A stretch of 64,000 bases of DNA from Oceanospirillaceae bacterium. Its GTDB lineage: Bacteria; Pseudomonadota; Gammaproteobacteria; Pseudomonadales; Balneatricaceae. Under the pieces are notes generated by a model. The model did no database searches, had not been told where the DNA came from, and was given only the letters and a program-made list of their open reading frames with translations. The stretch's first letter is position 1. Each line of letters opens with the position of its first letter. The stretch lies in contig JABSRB010000003.1 of assembly GCA_013215375.1 (NCBI GenBank), forward strand, positions 24,258-88,257, in the 5' to 3' direction. Made by a program: the position numbers and the translations under genes. Shown in pieces: positions 17,617 to 26,608 of this stretch.

Positions 17617-18981
17617 ATGACTTTAATTGCCAGCGATCAATTGAAAGTGGTGATAGGCCTTGGAGCTACGGGTATCTCCTGCGCAAAGCAGTTAGCCGCA
17701 CAAGGAGAGCGCTTTGTGGTTTTAGATACGCGTGAAGCGCCTGCTAATTTGGCTGTGTTTCAACGGGATTACCCCGAGGTAAAAGTCATATTGGGTCCTT
17801 TGGATCCAGACTTGTTAGCCGCGTCCAGTGAAATAGTGCTCAGTCCAGGTGTGGCTAAAGATGATCCAGCGATTGTGTTTGCCGTTGCGCAAGGCGTGCC
17901 GCTTATCGGCGATATAGATTTGTTTTGTCGCAGAATTACGGCCCCAATTATCGCTATCACCGGTTCAAATGCTAAATCAAGTGTCACTACTTTAGTCGGT
18001 GATATGGCACGTGAAGCGGGGATTGATGTAGGCGTTGGCGGCAATATAGGCCTGCCGGTATTAGATTTTTTAGAGCAGCCGGAAAAAGCGTTATATGTAT
18101 TAGAGTTATCTAGTTTTCAGCTTGAGACTACTCATGATTTGCGTGCAGAAGTCGCCTGTGTGTTAAACCTTACTCCCGATCATTTAGATAGATACGACAA
18201 TGATTTTCAAAAGTACTACCAAGCCAAACACCGAGTATTTAAAGGCTGTAAAAAGGTGGTGGAAAATTTAGATGATGCATTAACGCATCCTTTAGTGGCC
18301 AAACAAGTGAGCATCACCGGTTTTCGTATGAGTGAGTCAGATTTTAATATCTTTGGCTTGATAAATCGTACTGAGCAAGGAGTACCACGTGAATACTTAG
18401 CGCTGGCAAAACAAGCTTTAATGGCCTGCGATGAGATTTTACTGCCAGGTCGTCACCATACTATGAATGCACTGGCAGCACTGGCCATTGGTCACCAGGC
18501 AGGTTTTCCGATGCCAGCGATGTTGCGCGCTGTGAAAAAATTCAGCGGGCTGGAGCATCGTTGCCAATTAGTCGCGACGAAAGCCGACGTTAACTATTTT
18601 AACGATTCCAAAGGCACCAATGTGGGCGCAACTGTCGCGGCTATAGAAGGTTTGGGTGCGACACTGGCCATCGATAAAAAAATTGTGTTAATAGCGGGTG
18701 GCGATGGTAAAGGTGCCAGCTTTGATGATTTAGCCGATCCGATAAATAAATATGTAAAGTCGTTAGTATTAATTGGTACTGATGCCACGCGTATTGCTGA
18801 TGCTGTGTCATTTGGCAGTGTTTACTACGAGAAAACCATGGCGGATGCGGTACTTAAAAGCGCCGAGCTTGCTCAAGCAGGTGAGATAGTGTTGTTGTCT
18901 CCCGCCTGTGCCAGTTTTGATATGTTCGATAATTTTATGCAGCGCGGTGATGTATTTAGTCGAGCGGCGGAAAATTTATAA
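17617..18981 (+). CDS. murD: UDP-MurNAc-L-Ala:D-Glu ligase MurD
   Basis: Cytoplasmic ligase that adds D-glutamate to UDP-MurNAc-L-Ala. It has an N-terminal Rossmann-like UDP-binding domain (GLGATGISCAKQL), a central ATPase with P-loop GSNAKSSV (Ala in place of the commoner Gly, as also seen in Pseudomonas), and a C-terminal domain with YFNDSKGTN. It is 454 residues. Its stop codon overlaps the ftsW start by one base. Confidence 0.97.
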   Translation: MTLIASDQLKVVIGLGATGISCAKQLAAQGERFVVLDTREAPANLAVFQRDYPEVKVILGPLDPDLLAASSEIVLSPGVAKDDPAIVFAVAQGVPLIGDIDLFCRRITAPIIAITGSNAKSSVTTLVGDMAREAGIDVGVGGNIGLPVLDFLEQPEKALYVLELSSFQLETTHDLRAEVACVLNLTPDHLDRYDNDFQKYYQAKHRVFKGCKKVVENLDDALTHPLVAKQVSITGFRMSESDFNIFGLINRTEQGVPREYLALAKQALMACDEILLPGRHHTMNALAALAIGHQAGFPMPAMLRAVKKFSGLEHRCQLVATKADVNYFNDSKGTNVGATVAAIEGLGATLAIDKKIVLIAGGDGKGASFDDLADPINKYVKSLVLIGTDATRIADAVSFGSVYYEKTMADAVLKSAELAQAGEIVLLSPACASFDMFDNFMQRGDVFSRAAENL

Positions 18982-20498
18982 TGGATAAGCTAACGCAGTC
19001 GCCTTTGATAGAACCTAAGTGGTTAACACAACAAGGGTTGTTGGCGCGTTGGTTAAAGCTGCCGGCGGGGCAGCTACCTTTTGATCCACTGCTGTTGTGC
19101 AGTGCGCTATTTATTATGTTGACCGGCTTTGTGATGATTACTTCGGCATCTTTAGATGTAGCGGCTAAAAATTATCAACAACCGTTTTTCTTCTCGATGC
19201 GCCACGGCATGTTCATCATCATTGCATTAGTGGCTGCATCGGTGGTGTGTAATATATCGATCAAACGCTGGTACAGTTTTGGCCCAAGTTTACTGGCGTT
19301 TGGCTTTATCCTGCTGGTATTAGTGTTGGTGCCAGGCATTGGTAAAGAAGTGAATGGGTCGCAGCGTTGGATCCGTGCCGGGGCGCTAAATTTACAGGCC
19401 TCTGAAGTGGCCAAATTTTGCATGATTATTTATTTAGGTGGCTATTTAGTTAGGCGCTTAACGGATGTACGCAACAGCTGGAAAGGTGTGGTCAGGCCTA
19501 TATTACCTTTGGGTTTTTTTGTGTTTTTGCTAATTATGGAGCCCGATTATGGCGCAGCCGTAGTATTGATGGCCTCGGTGATGGGCATGATATTTCTCAG
19601 CGGTATGCGCTTTTCGCAATTTTTAGTGATATTAACGGGGGCACTAGTAACCGTAGGATCTCTAGCGGTTATTCAACCCTATCGCATGGCGCGTTTGAAA
19701 TCGTTCCAAGACCCATGGGCTGACCCCTTTGGTAGCGGCTATCAGCTGTCACAGGCACAAATTGCTTTTGGTCGCGGTGAGTGGTTTGGTACGGGGTTGG
19801 GTAATAGTGTGCAAAAGCTATTTTACCTGCCAGAAGCTCATACCGATTTTGTTTATTCGGTACTCTCAGAAGAACTGGGATTGATGGGGGCGATGGTGGT
19901 AATAATGCTCTATACGGTGATGCTTTACAGAGTGTTTTCTATTGGCCGCCAGGCGGAGAAGCAACAGCAATTTTTTATGGCTTTTATTACCTATGGTTTT
20001 GCATTAGTGCTGGCAGCTCAAGTATTGATCAATATAGGGGTGAATGTCGGAGCAGTGCCAACTAAAGGACTAACTCTGCCACTGCTAAGTTATGGTGGCA
20101 GTAGCTTAATTGTTTGTACGGCGATGATTGCGGTTATTTTACGCATAGATTATGAGTTGAAATTACAACGTATTAAAGCGGGCCCTAAAGGCGAGTTTTT
20201 GTTAAGTGATTCTATCGGCGCCAGTTACTTATTGGCACAAATTAAAGAGGCGCAAGAAGCTGAGCAAGAAGCAGATGACGAAGAACAGGAGCCAAAAAAG
20301 AGCGTGAAGAAACGCCGCGCTAAAGCTAAACAATCTCCTGATGATTCCGATCAAGAACAGCCGACGGATATCTCTGAATATAAAGAAGAGAACACAGGCG
20401 TGAGTAGGGATAAGTTAAAGCCAGTGAAGAAAAGAGTACAGAGCAAGACTTTTGACCAGGCAAAAGCAAAACGTCGAATAAATCGAGATTCTATATGA
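18981..20498 (+). CDS. ftsW: lipid II polymerase FtsW with long charged tail
   Basis: SEDS-family septal glycosyltransferase that polymerises lipid II with FtsI. Ten membrane helices occupy about residues 35-395, with conserved FGRGEWFGTGLGNS and PEAHTDFVYSVLSEELG. At 505 residues it is about 90 longer than the Escherichia coli protein. The excess is a cytoplasmic C-terminal tail of about 110 residues, first acidic (EAEQEADDEEQEP) and then strongly basic (KKSVKKRRAKAKQ and [11 protein letters not shown]). The start overlaps the murD stop and the stop overlaps murG by 4 nt. Confidence 0.96.
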   Translation: MDKLTQSPLIEPKWLTQQGLLARWLKLPAGQLPFDPLLLCSALFIMLTGFVMITSASLDVAAKNYQQPFFFSMRHGMFIIIALVAASVVCNISIKRWYSFGPSLLAFGFILLVLVLVPGIGKEVNGSQRWIRAGALNLQASEVAKFCMIIYLGGYLVRRLTDVRNSWKGVVRPILPLGFFVFLLIMEPDYGAAVVLMASVMGMIFLSGMRFSQFLVILTGALVTVGSLAVIQPYRMARLKSFQDPWADPFGSGYQLSQAQIAFGRGEWFGTGLGNSVQKLFYLPEAHTDFVYSVLSEELGLMGAMVVIMLYTVMLYRVFSIGRQAEKQQQFFMAFITYGFALVLAAQVLINIGVNVGAVPTKGLTLPLLSYGGSSLIVCTAMIAVILRIDYELKLQRIKAGPKGEFLLSDSIGASYLLAQIKEAQEAEQEADDEEQEPKKSVKKRRAKAKQSPDDSDQEQPTDISEYKEENTGVSRDKLKPVKKRVQSKTFDQAKAKRRINRDSI

Positions 20499-21595
20499 AG
20501 ACGCAACAAAAAACTAAAGTGGCACTGATCATGGCCGGCGGTACTGGTGGACATGTCTTCCCAGCACTGGCAGTGGCGGATTTACTGCGTGAGGCCAATG
20601 TGCAAGTTCACTGGCTGGGAACTGCGGCAGGTATAGAGGCGAAAGTGATTCCTGAAGCCGGAATTAAATTACATTGTATTGAAGTAAAAGGATTACGTGG
20701 CAAGGGCAAGTTAGGCCTATTAAAAGCACCATGGCTAATACTAAAAGCTATTTGGCAGGCAAAAAAAGTATTTGATCTCGTTAAGCCTGACGTGGTGATG
20801 GGGATGGGAGGTTTTGCTTCAGGTCCCGGTGCTGTCGCGGCTAAATTTTGTGCCGTACCGTTAGTGATTCACGAGCAAAATGCAAGAGCAGGCATGACCA
20901 ATAAGCTGTCATTGATGTTAGCCAAACGTAAGCTAGCGGCATTCCCCGATGCCTTTGGTGAGAGTAAAGACCAAGATAAAGGAATAGAGATTGTCGGTAA
21001 CCCTGTCAGGGGGCCTATTCTGAAAATGCTGGGCAGTAGTGAACGTTATAACACCCGTCAAGGCAAGCTCAACGTACTGATAGTGGGTGGCAGTTTAGGA
21101 GCGATGGCGATTAACCAAGTGGTGCCCAAAGCATTAGCTAAAATGCCAAGTGATGAGCGCCCTAATATTTGGCATCAAGCAGGTGTACGTAATATTGAAG
21201 AGACTCAAGCGCTTTATCAAACCTGTGAAGTCGCTGCAAAGGTTACTGCGTTTATTGAGGATATGGATCAGGCCTACAGCTGGGCTGATATAGTTATCTG
21301 TAGAGCGGGGGCATTAACCGTCAGTGAAATGGCCATAGCCGGTGTCGCCTCAATTTTGGTACCTTTTCCCTTTGCTGTCGATGATCATCAAACGGCTAAT
21401 GGACAATTTTTAGTCGCTGCGGGTGCGGCATTAATGGTTGCCCAAAAAGAGTTAACTGAAAACAAATTAATTGAATTACTCGCGCAGCTAAGTGATCGAG
21501 CAGTATTAGCGGATATGGCCGCTAAAGCGCAGCGAGTTGGCTTGCCACAAGCATCTAATACAGTGGCAAATATCTGTCTTGAGGAAATGAAATGA
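20495..21595 (+). CDS. murG: lipid II synthase MurG
   Basis: Peripheral inner-membrane GT28 glycosyltransferase that adds GlcNAc to lipid I. It shows the N-terminal [14 protein letters not shown] loop, the lipid-facing [11 protein letters not shown] loop, and the C-terminal UDP-GlcNAc site ([25 protein letters not shown], read in parts). It is 366 residues, the usual length, and overlaps both neighbours by 4 nt. Confidence 0.97.
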   Translation: MKTQQKTKVALIMAGGTGGHVFPALAVADLLREANVQVHWLGTAAGIEAKVIPEAGIKLHCIEVKGLRGKGKLGLLKAPWLILKAIWQAKKVFDLVKPDVVMGMGGFASGPGAVAAKFCAVPLVIHEQNARAGMTNKLSLMLAKRKLAAFPDAFGESKDQDKGIEIVGNPVRGPILKMLGSSERYNTRQGKLNVLIVGGSLGAMAINQVVPKALAKMPSDERPNIWHQAGVRNIEETQALYQTCEVAAKVTAFIEDMDQAYSWADIVICRAGALTVSEMAIAGVASILVPFPFAVDDHQTANGQFLVAAGAALMVAQKELTENKLIELLAQLSDRAVLADMAAKAQRVGLPQASNTVANICLEEMK

Positions 21596-23037
21596 GCAAT
21601 ATTAGTAAAGCCCCAACAGTCTCTAGAGCGGTTCATGACGTTCCAGAAATGCGCAGAATTAAGTCAATTCACTTTGTTGGCATTGGCGGTGTGGGCATGT
21701 GCGGTATTGCCGAAGTATTGTGTAACCAGGGCTATGTTATTTCAGGCTCCGATATTAAAGCGTCGGCTACCACCGCCCGCCTAGAAAAGTTGGGCACACG
21801 GATATTCATTGGTCATCATAGTGAAAATGTAACAAATGTTGATGTGGTAGTGACTTCCACTGCTGTGGATGAAAACAATCCAGAAATTATTGCTGCGCGC
21901 GCTGCGCATGTGCCAATTGTGCGCCGTGCAGAAATGTTAGCGGAGCTGATGCGTTACCGCCATGGCGTAGCAGTGGCTGGTACTCATGGTAAAACCACCA
22001 CAACTAGTTTATTGGCGTCGGTCTTTGCCGAGGGCGATTTAGACCCTACTTTTGTCATTGGTGGCAGGCTTAATAGTGCTGGCACTAACGCAAGGCTTGG
22101 TGCTAGTCGCTATTTGATTGCTGAGGCGGATGAAAGTGATGCCTCGTTCTTGCATTTACAGCCTATGGTCGCCATCGTGACCAACATTGATGCAGATCAT
22201 ATGGACACTTACGGCGGTGATTTTAATGTACTCAAACAAACTTTTGTGGATTTTTTGCACAACTTGCCGTTTTATGGTTTGGCGGTGTTGTGCATAGATG
22301 ATCCGGTGGTACGTGAGATACGCGAGCGAGTGAATCGCCCAGTGATCACCTACGGTATTGAACAGGAAGCTGATTATCGCGCGGTAGATATATCGCAAAA
22401 TGGCATGCAAACTCACTTTAAAGTGATACGTCCTGATCATCACCAGGATTTACAAGTAACGGTTAATATGCCGGGTAATCACAACGTATTAAATGCTTTA
22501 GCTACAATAGCAGTGGCTACTGATGAGGGAATTGAAGACAGTGCGATTACCAGCGCGCTGCATGCCTTCTCCGGGGTTGATCGACGTTTTCAGGTATTAA
22601 ATGATCTGCCCGTTGCTGGCGGTTCAGTGATGTTGGTCGATGATTATGGTCATCATCCGCGTGAGATTCAAGTCACTATAGAGGCGGTTCGTCGCGGCTG
22701 GCCAGGGCGCAGAATAGTGATGATCAATCAGCCGCACCGTTATACCCGTACTAGAGATTTGTACGAGGACTATGTACAAGTGCTTTCAGAAGTTGATGTA
22801 CTACTATTGCTGGAAGTGTATGGGGCAGGTGAAGAGCCAATTTCCAGTGCTGATAGTAGAAGCTTGTGCCGCAGTATTCGTCAGCGCGGCCAATTGGAGC
22901 CGGTCTTTGTCGACAGTGTTGATGAGGTGACCGCTCTACTGAAAAATATTTTGCGTCCCAATGATATTTTACTGACGCAAGGGGCTGGTGATATTACCGC
23001 TTTAGCGCACCGTTTATCTACTATGGATTTTGCATAA
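21592..23037 (+). CDS. murC: UDP-MurNAc:L-Ala ligase MurC
   Basis: First of the stem-peptide ligases; attaches L-alanine to UDP-MurNAc. It has the N-terminal [14 protein letters not shown]ossmann loop, P-loop [13 protein letters not shown] near residue 127, [10 protein letters not shown], and [10 protein letters not shown] in the C-terminal domain. It is 481 residues. The stop is followed immediately by the ftsQ ATG, with no room for the ddl gene that normally lies here in gammaproteobacteria. Confidence 0.97.
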   Translation: MSNISKAPTVSRAVHDVPEMRRIKSIHFVGIGGVGMCGIAEVLCNQGYVISGSDIKASATTARLEKLGTRIFIGHHSENVTNVDVVVTSTAVDENNPEIIAARAAHVPIVRRAEMLAELMRYRHGVAVAGTHGKTTTTSLLASVFAEGDLDPTFVIGGRLNSAGTNARLGASRYLIAEADESDASFLHLQPMVAIVTNIDADHMDTYGGDFNVLKQTFVDFLHNLPFYGLAVLCIDDPVVREIRERVNRPVITYGIEQEADYRAVDISQNGMQTHFKVIRPDHHQDLQVTVNMPGNHNVLNALATIAVATDEGIEDSAITSALHAFSGVDRRFQVLNDLPVAGGSVMLVDDYGHHPREIQVTIEAVRRGWPGRRIVMINQPHRYTRTRDLYEDYVQVLSEVDVLLLLEVYGAGEEPISSADSRSLCRSIRQRGQLEPVFVDSVDEVTALLKNILRPNDILLTQGAGDITALAHRLSTMDFA

Positions 23038-23934
23038 ATGTTGCAATGGCGCAAGCAAGACATCGCTCCTCAAGTAGAGCAAGAAGTACGTTTTGCTGCG
23101 TCTAAAGTGAATGATCAGAGCAGCGCTGAACAAAGTGTATCACCGCTCTTTTTTATCAGTGACTGGTATGTACGCCCGGCGATTATATTGACTTCTTTTG
23201 CGCTTTTTTGTGGATTATTGTTCAATGCTGCCACGTATTTGTGGGACTGGCTGGATAGACCCGTTACGCGATTAAATATTATTGGCAATACTCAGTATTT
23301 AGATCGTAATCAAATGTTGCATAAACTGGCGGAAAATATACAGCCAGGCGCAGCGCTACAGTTGGGGTTGGTAAGTAGTGAGGTGGGAGTAACGAGCATT
23401 GGTAATTCTGTACTGTCTCTGGATATCAATGAAATTCAGAAAATTGCATTAGAAGAGCCTTGGGTAAACAGTGTGAGCTTAAAGCGTAACTGGCCTGGAA
23501 CTATCGCGATAGAAGTAACAGAACAAGTGCCTGTGGCTAAGTGGGGCAATAAGGGATTGCTAAACCATCAAGGCGATATCTTTTGGCCTGAAAACAGACA
23601 AGAATTAGAGCACTTACCGCGATTAGACGGGCCCTCTACAGACACCGCCAGAGTGATGGATCAATACCATACTTTGAGTCAGTTTTTTAAGGGATCTAAT
23701 ACCTTAATGACAGGTCTGACCTTGCAGGCACGTGGCGCTTGGACACTACTGCTGGATAATAAAATAGAAGTTGAATTAGGCCGTGAGAAAATATTGACTC
23801 GACTAAGGCGTTTTTTAGAATTGTACAAAGGACATTTATATCAACAGGCCGCTAAAATAGAGCGCGTTGATGTGAGATATACCAATGGGGTAGCGGTTAA
23901 ATGGCTGCCTGTACCGGAACAAAAAATAAACTGA
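23038..23934 (+). CDS. ftsQ: cell division protein FtsQ
   Basis: Bitopic divisome protein of the FtsQLB complex. Its 298 residues comprise a cytoplasmic N-terminus of about 45 residues, one membrane helix (about 50-70), a POTRA domain beginning with RPVTRLNIIGNTQYLDRNQM, and a beta domain that includes PWVNSVSLKRNWPGTIAIEVTE (read in parts) and LGREKILTRLRRFLELY. It begins directly after the murC stop. Downstream one expects ftsA, but only 82 bp separate it from ftsZ. Confidence 0.94.
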   Translation: MLQWRKQDIAPQVEQEVRFAASKVNDQSSAEQSVSPLFFISDWYVRPAIILTSFALFCGLLFNAATYLWDWLDRPVTRLNIIGNTQYLDRNQMLHKLAENIQPGAALQLGLVSSEVGVTSIGNSVLSLDINEIQKIALEEPWVNSVSLKRNWPGTIAIEVTEQVPVAKWGNKGLLNHQGDIFWPENRQELEHLPRLDGPSTDTARVMDQYHTLSQFFKGSNTLMTGLTLQARGAWTLLLDNKIEVELGREKILTRLRRFLELYKGHLYQQAAKIERVDVRYTNGVAVKWLPVPEQKIN

Positions 23935-24016
23935 GTATATTCTCAGGCAATAAATATAAACTGGCGACAGTGTAAACTGGCCAGTAAGTATACCCGTAAT
24001 CTGTTAGGAGATTATT

Positions 24017-25228
24017 ATGTTTAGTATGCAAGATGATGATATGCCGGGTGCTGTTATAAAAGTAGTCGGCGTCGGCGGTGGTGGCGGAAATGCATTAGGT
24101 CACATGTTAGCTGCGGATTTAAATGGGGTTGAATTTATTTGTGCCAATACTGATGCGCAAGCGCTCAGCAGTATCGATGCGGATAAATCCATTCAGTTAG
24201 GTGCTAATACTACCAAAGGACTAGGTGCTGGGGCTGATCCAGATGTAGGACGTGCTGCTGCCATTGAAGATAAAGAGGCTATTGGCGAGGCACTAAAAGG
24301 TGCCGATATGGTGTTCATTACCGCTGGCATGGGTGGCGGAACTGGCACGGGTGCTGCGCCCATCGTTGCTGAAGTGGCCAAGAGCATGGGCATATTGACT
24401 GTGGCTGTCGTCACTACACCTTTCCCGTTTGAGGGACGCAAGCGTATGTTACTGGCCGAGGCGGGTGTGCAAGAGCTACGCGAGCAAGTGGATTCCCTGA
24501 TCATTATTCCCAACAAAAAGTTAATGAAAGTATTGGGCCGCAATACCAGCCTGATTAAAGCATTTGCCGCGGCTAATGATGTATTACTCGGTGCAGTGCG
24601 AGGGATTGCTGAGTTGATCACTTGCCCAGGCATGATCAACGTCGATTTTGCAGATGTGCGCACGGTGATGTCTGAAATGGGCATGGCAATGATGGGCTCT
24701 GATCGAGCGCGTGGTGAAGATCGTGCTTCTATCGCCGCAGAGGGGGCTATTAACAGCCCGCTGTTAGAAAATGTTGATCTCAAAGGTGCCAGCGGTATCT
24801 TGGTAAATATCACCGCAGGTGTTGATCTCACTTTAGGTGAGTTTAGCGAAGTGGGTAATATCATCGAAAAGTATGCATCCAGTGATGCAACTATTGTGAT
24901 AGGAACTGTCATAGACACAGAATTAGTGGATGATCTAAAAGTGACGGTGGTAGCAACAGGTTTTGAGAAAAAATCGGAGGATCTGGAGCCATTGATGCAA
25001 GGTTCTAATAAGAACTTGGAGCAAAAGTTACAATCTGTCACTAAAGATGCCACAAAAAAACCAGTAGCTAATCCGTTAATCACAAATATGGATCAAATCG
25101 AGTTGCCGACAGTATTGCGCAGAGCGCAGCGTGAAGCGTTACTTGATGGTAAGGCGATACCTGTCAGAGATAAACAAAGTGAAAGCTTGTTGGACGTGCC
25201 GACCTTTATCCGTCGTCAAAGCGAATAA
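24017..25228 (+). CDS. ftsZ: cell division GTPase FtsZ
   Basis: Tubulin-like GTPase that forms the Z-ring. It has the GTP-binding signature GMGGGTGTGAAP, the catalytic T7 loop NVDFADVRTVMSEMG, and a C-terminal peptide LLDVPTFIRRQSE that matches the segment which binds FtsA and ZipA in other species. The total is 403 residues, with a linker of about 70 between the globular domain and the tail. A strong TAGGAG site precedes the ATG. The 82 bp before it carry two copies of TAAACTGGC. Confidence 0.98.
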   Translation: MFSMQDDDMPGAVIKVVGVGGGGGNALGHMLAADLNGVEFICANTDAQALSSIDADKSIQLGANTTKGLGAGADPDVGRAAAIEDKEAIGEALKGADMVFITAGMGGGTGTGAAPIVAEVAKSMGILTVAVVTTPFPFEGRKRMLLAEAGVQELREQVDSLIIIPNKKLMKVLGRNTSLIKAFAAANDVLLGAVRGIAELITCPGMINVDFADVRTVMSEMGMAMMGSDRARGEDRASIAAEGAINSPLLENVDLKGASGILVNITAGVDLTLGEFSEVGNIIEKYASSDATIVIGTVIDTELVDDLKVTVVATGFEKKSEDLEPLMQGSNKNLEQKLQSVTKDATKKPVANPLITNMDQIELPTVLRRAQREALLDGKAIPVRDKQSESLLDVPTFIRRQSE

Positions 25229-25329
25229 ACACAGCAGTAAAAGATGAGAATAATTGTTGTTTGTGTCTGTGTTTGCTAATATCTGCCCATTTTTAAATTA
25301 ATAAATAGAGTTAGGTTCAGTCAATTTTA

Positions 25330-26214
25330 ATGATCAAGCAAACAACATTGAAAAGTAGTATCAAAGCCACAGGTTTAGGCTTACACACCGGCCATAAGGT
25401 CTATTTGAATTTATGCCCAGCACCTGTTGATACAGGCATTGTATTTCGCCGAGTAGATCTTGAGCCAATGGTTGAAATACCCGCCGATGCTTTTCTGGTA
25501 AAAGATACGGTACTGTCTACCAATATTTTTAAAGACGATGTTAAAGTAGCCACTATTGAGCACTTGATGGCAGCATTCTCTGCGATGGGTGTGGATAATG
25601 CGGTGGTAGAAATCAACGCTGAAGAAGTGCCTATCATGGATGGCTCCGCGGCGCCTTTTATCTTTTTAATTAAAGCTGCTGGAATCTTGCAACAGCAAAG
25701 TGACCGACAGTACATTAAAATTACCCGCGAAGTCAGTTTCAAACACGAGGGGAAAGTGGCGACCTTCAAACCTTATCAGGGCTGTAAAATTACGGTTGAA
25801 ATAGATTTTGATCATCCCGCTTTTAAAGGCAAGAATATGGTCTGTGAGCTGGAGTTAAATAGTGAGAATTTCATTAAAGAGGTGAGTCGCGCTAGAACCT
25901 TTGGTTTTATGAGCGATATTGAATATTTGCGTTCTAATAACTTAGCGCGCGGTGGCAGTATGGAAAATGCTATCGTTGTGGATGAAAACTCTATTCTCAA
26001 TAGTGATGGTTTGCGCTTTGAAGATGAATTTGCCAAGCATAAAGTATTAGATGCGGTGGGTGATGTCTATTTGTTAGGTAAAAGCTTAATAGGTGAGTTT
26101 GTCGGTTTTAAGACAGGTCACTACATGAATAATCAGTTAGTGCGTAAGTTACTCGCGACTAAAGATGCCTACGAGATCGTTACCTGTAACGAGCTAGATT
26201 TGGCGGTCGCTTGA
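25330..26214 (+). CDS. lpxC: UDP-3-O-acyl-GlcNAc deacetylase LpxC
   Basis: Zn-dependent enzyme that carries out the committed step of lipid A synthesis. Zinc ligands are visible as His in [11 protein letters not shown] and as His and Asp in [15 protein letters not shown]; the catalytic Glu is in [10 protein letters not shown]. At 294 residues it is slightly shorter than the 305 of E. coli because the C-terminal tail, the part that FtsH recognises there, is short (ending NELDLAVA). It is the last gene of the cluster, separated from ftsZ by 101 bp that may hold its own promoter. Confidence 0.97.
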   Translation: MIKQTTLKSSIKATGLGLHTGHKVYLNLCPAPVDTGIVFRRVDLEPMVEIPADAFLVKDTVLSTNIFKDDVKVATIEHLMAAFSAMGVDNAVVEINAEEVPIMDGSAAPFIFLIKAAGILQQQSDRQYIKITREVSFKHEGKVATFKPYQGCKITVEIDFDHPAFKGKNMVCELELNSENFIKEVSRARTFGFMSDIEYLRSNNLARGGSMENAIVVDENSILNSDGLRFEDEFAKHKVLDAVGDVYLLGKSLIGEFVGFKTGHYMNNQLVRKLLATKDAYEIVTCNELDLAVA

Positions 26215-26227
26215 ATCTAAAGTAATT

Positions 26228-26258
26228 AAAAAAGCCGGAATTTACTTCCGGCTTTTTT
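26228..26258 (+). terminator. terminator of the dcw cluster
   Basis: AAGCCGGAA pairs with TTCCGGCTT over a 5 nt loop, flanked by an A-run and a T-run, 14 bp after the lpxC stop. It would work in both directions. Confidence 0.9.
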
Positions 26259-26608
26259 GTTTTTAAAGAAAATGATGGTTTTTTTGATTACTAACGCTGT
26301 ATAAAAAATATTCGTTTGAAAATGATTTATAACGGATAATAATCTTTGTTTTTATTTTGCCCTTGAGGTTCTATTATCTATCCCCATCAAGGTACAATAA
26401 CGACAATTTTAATGATGCATAAAATTTTTACTGATCGCTGAATCCAGTTTGAATGTGGCCTTTTTTTTGTTTGAATTTATAAGTTTATACGACGAAGTAT
26501 GACTTTTTTAGAAACAGCTAAAGAATGCATTACAAGAGCGATAAGCGACTTGTGTCGATCTTTAGTGGTCGGTAAATAGAACGATAATTTATTGGTGATA
26601 TCTACAAC
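26259..26608. other. lpxC-secA intergenic region with a 26-codon ORF
   Basis: About 350 bp of AT-rich DNA lie where secM sits in E. coli. No SecM-like protein with a signal peptide is present. The only frame of note runs from ATG 26499 to TAG 26579, encodes 26 residues (MTFLETAKECITRAISDLCR, then SLVVGK), and ends 29 bp before secA. Its ribosome site (GAAG) is weak. I cannot show that it is translated. Confidence 0.4.

Noticed and set aside
24193..25083. 296-codon open frame antisense to ftsZ
   Set aside because: It lies wholly within ftsZ on the opposite strand, has no recognisable domains, and is rich in Ser, Pro, Thr and Ala as expected of a codon shadow.
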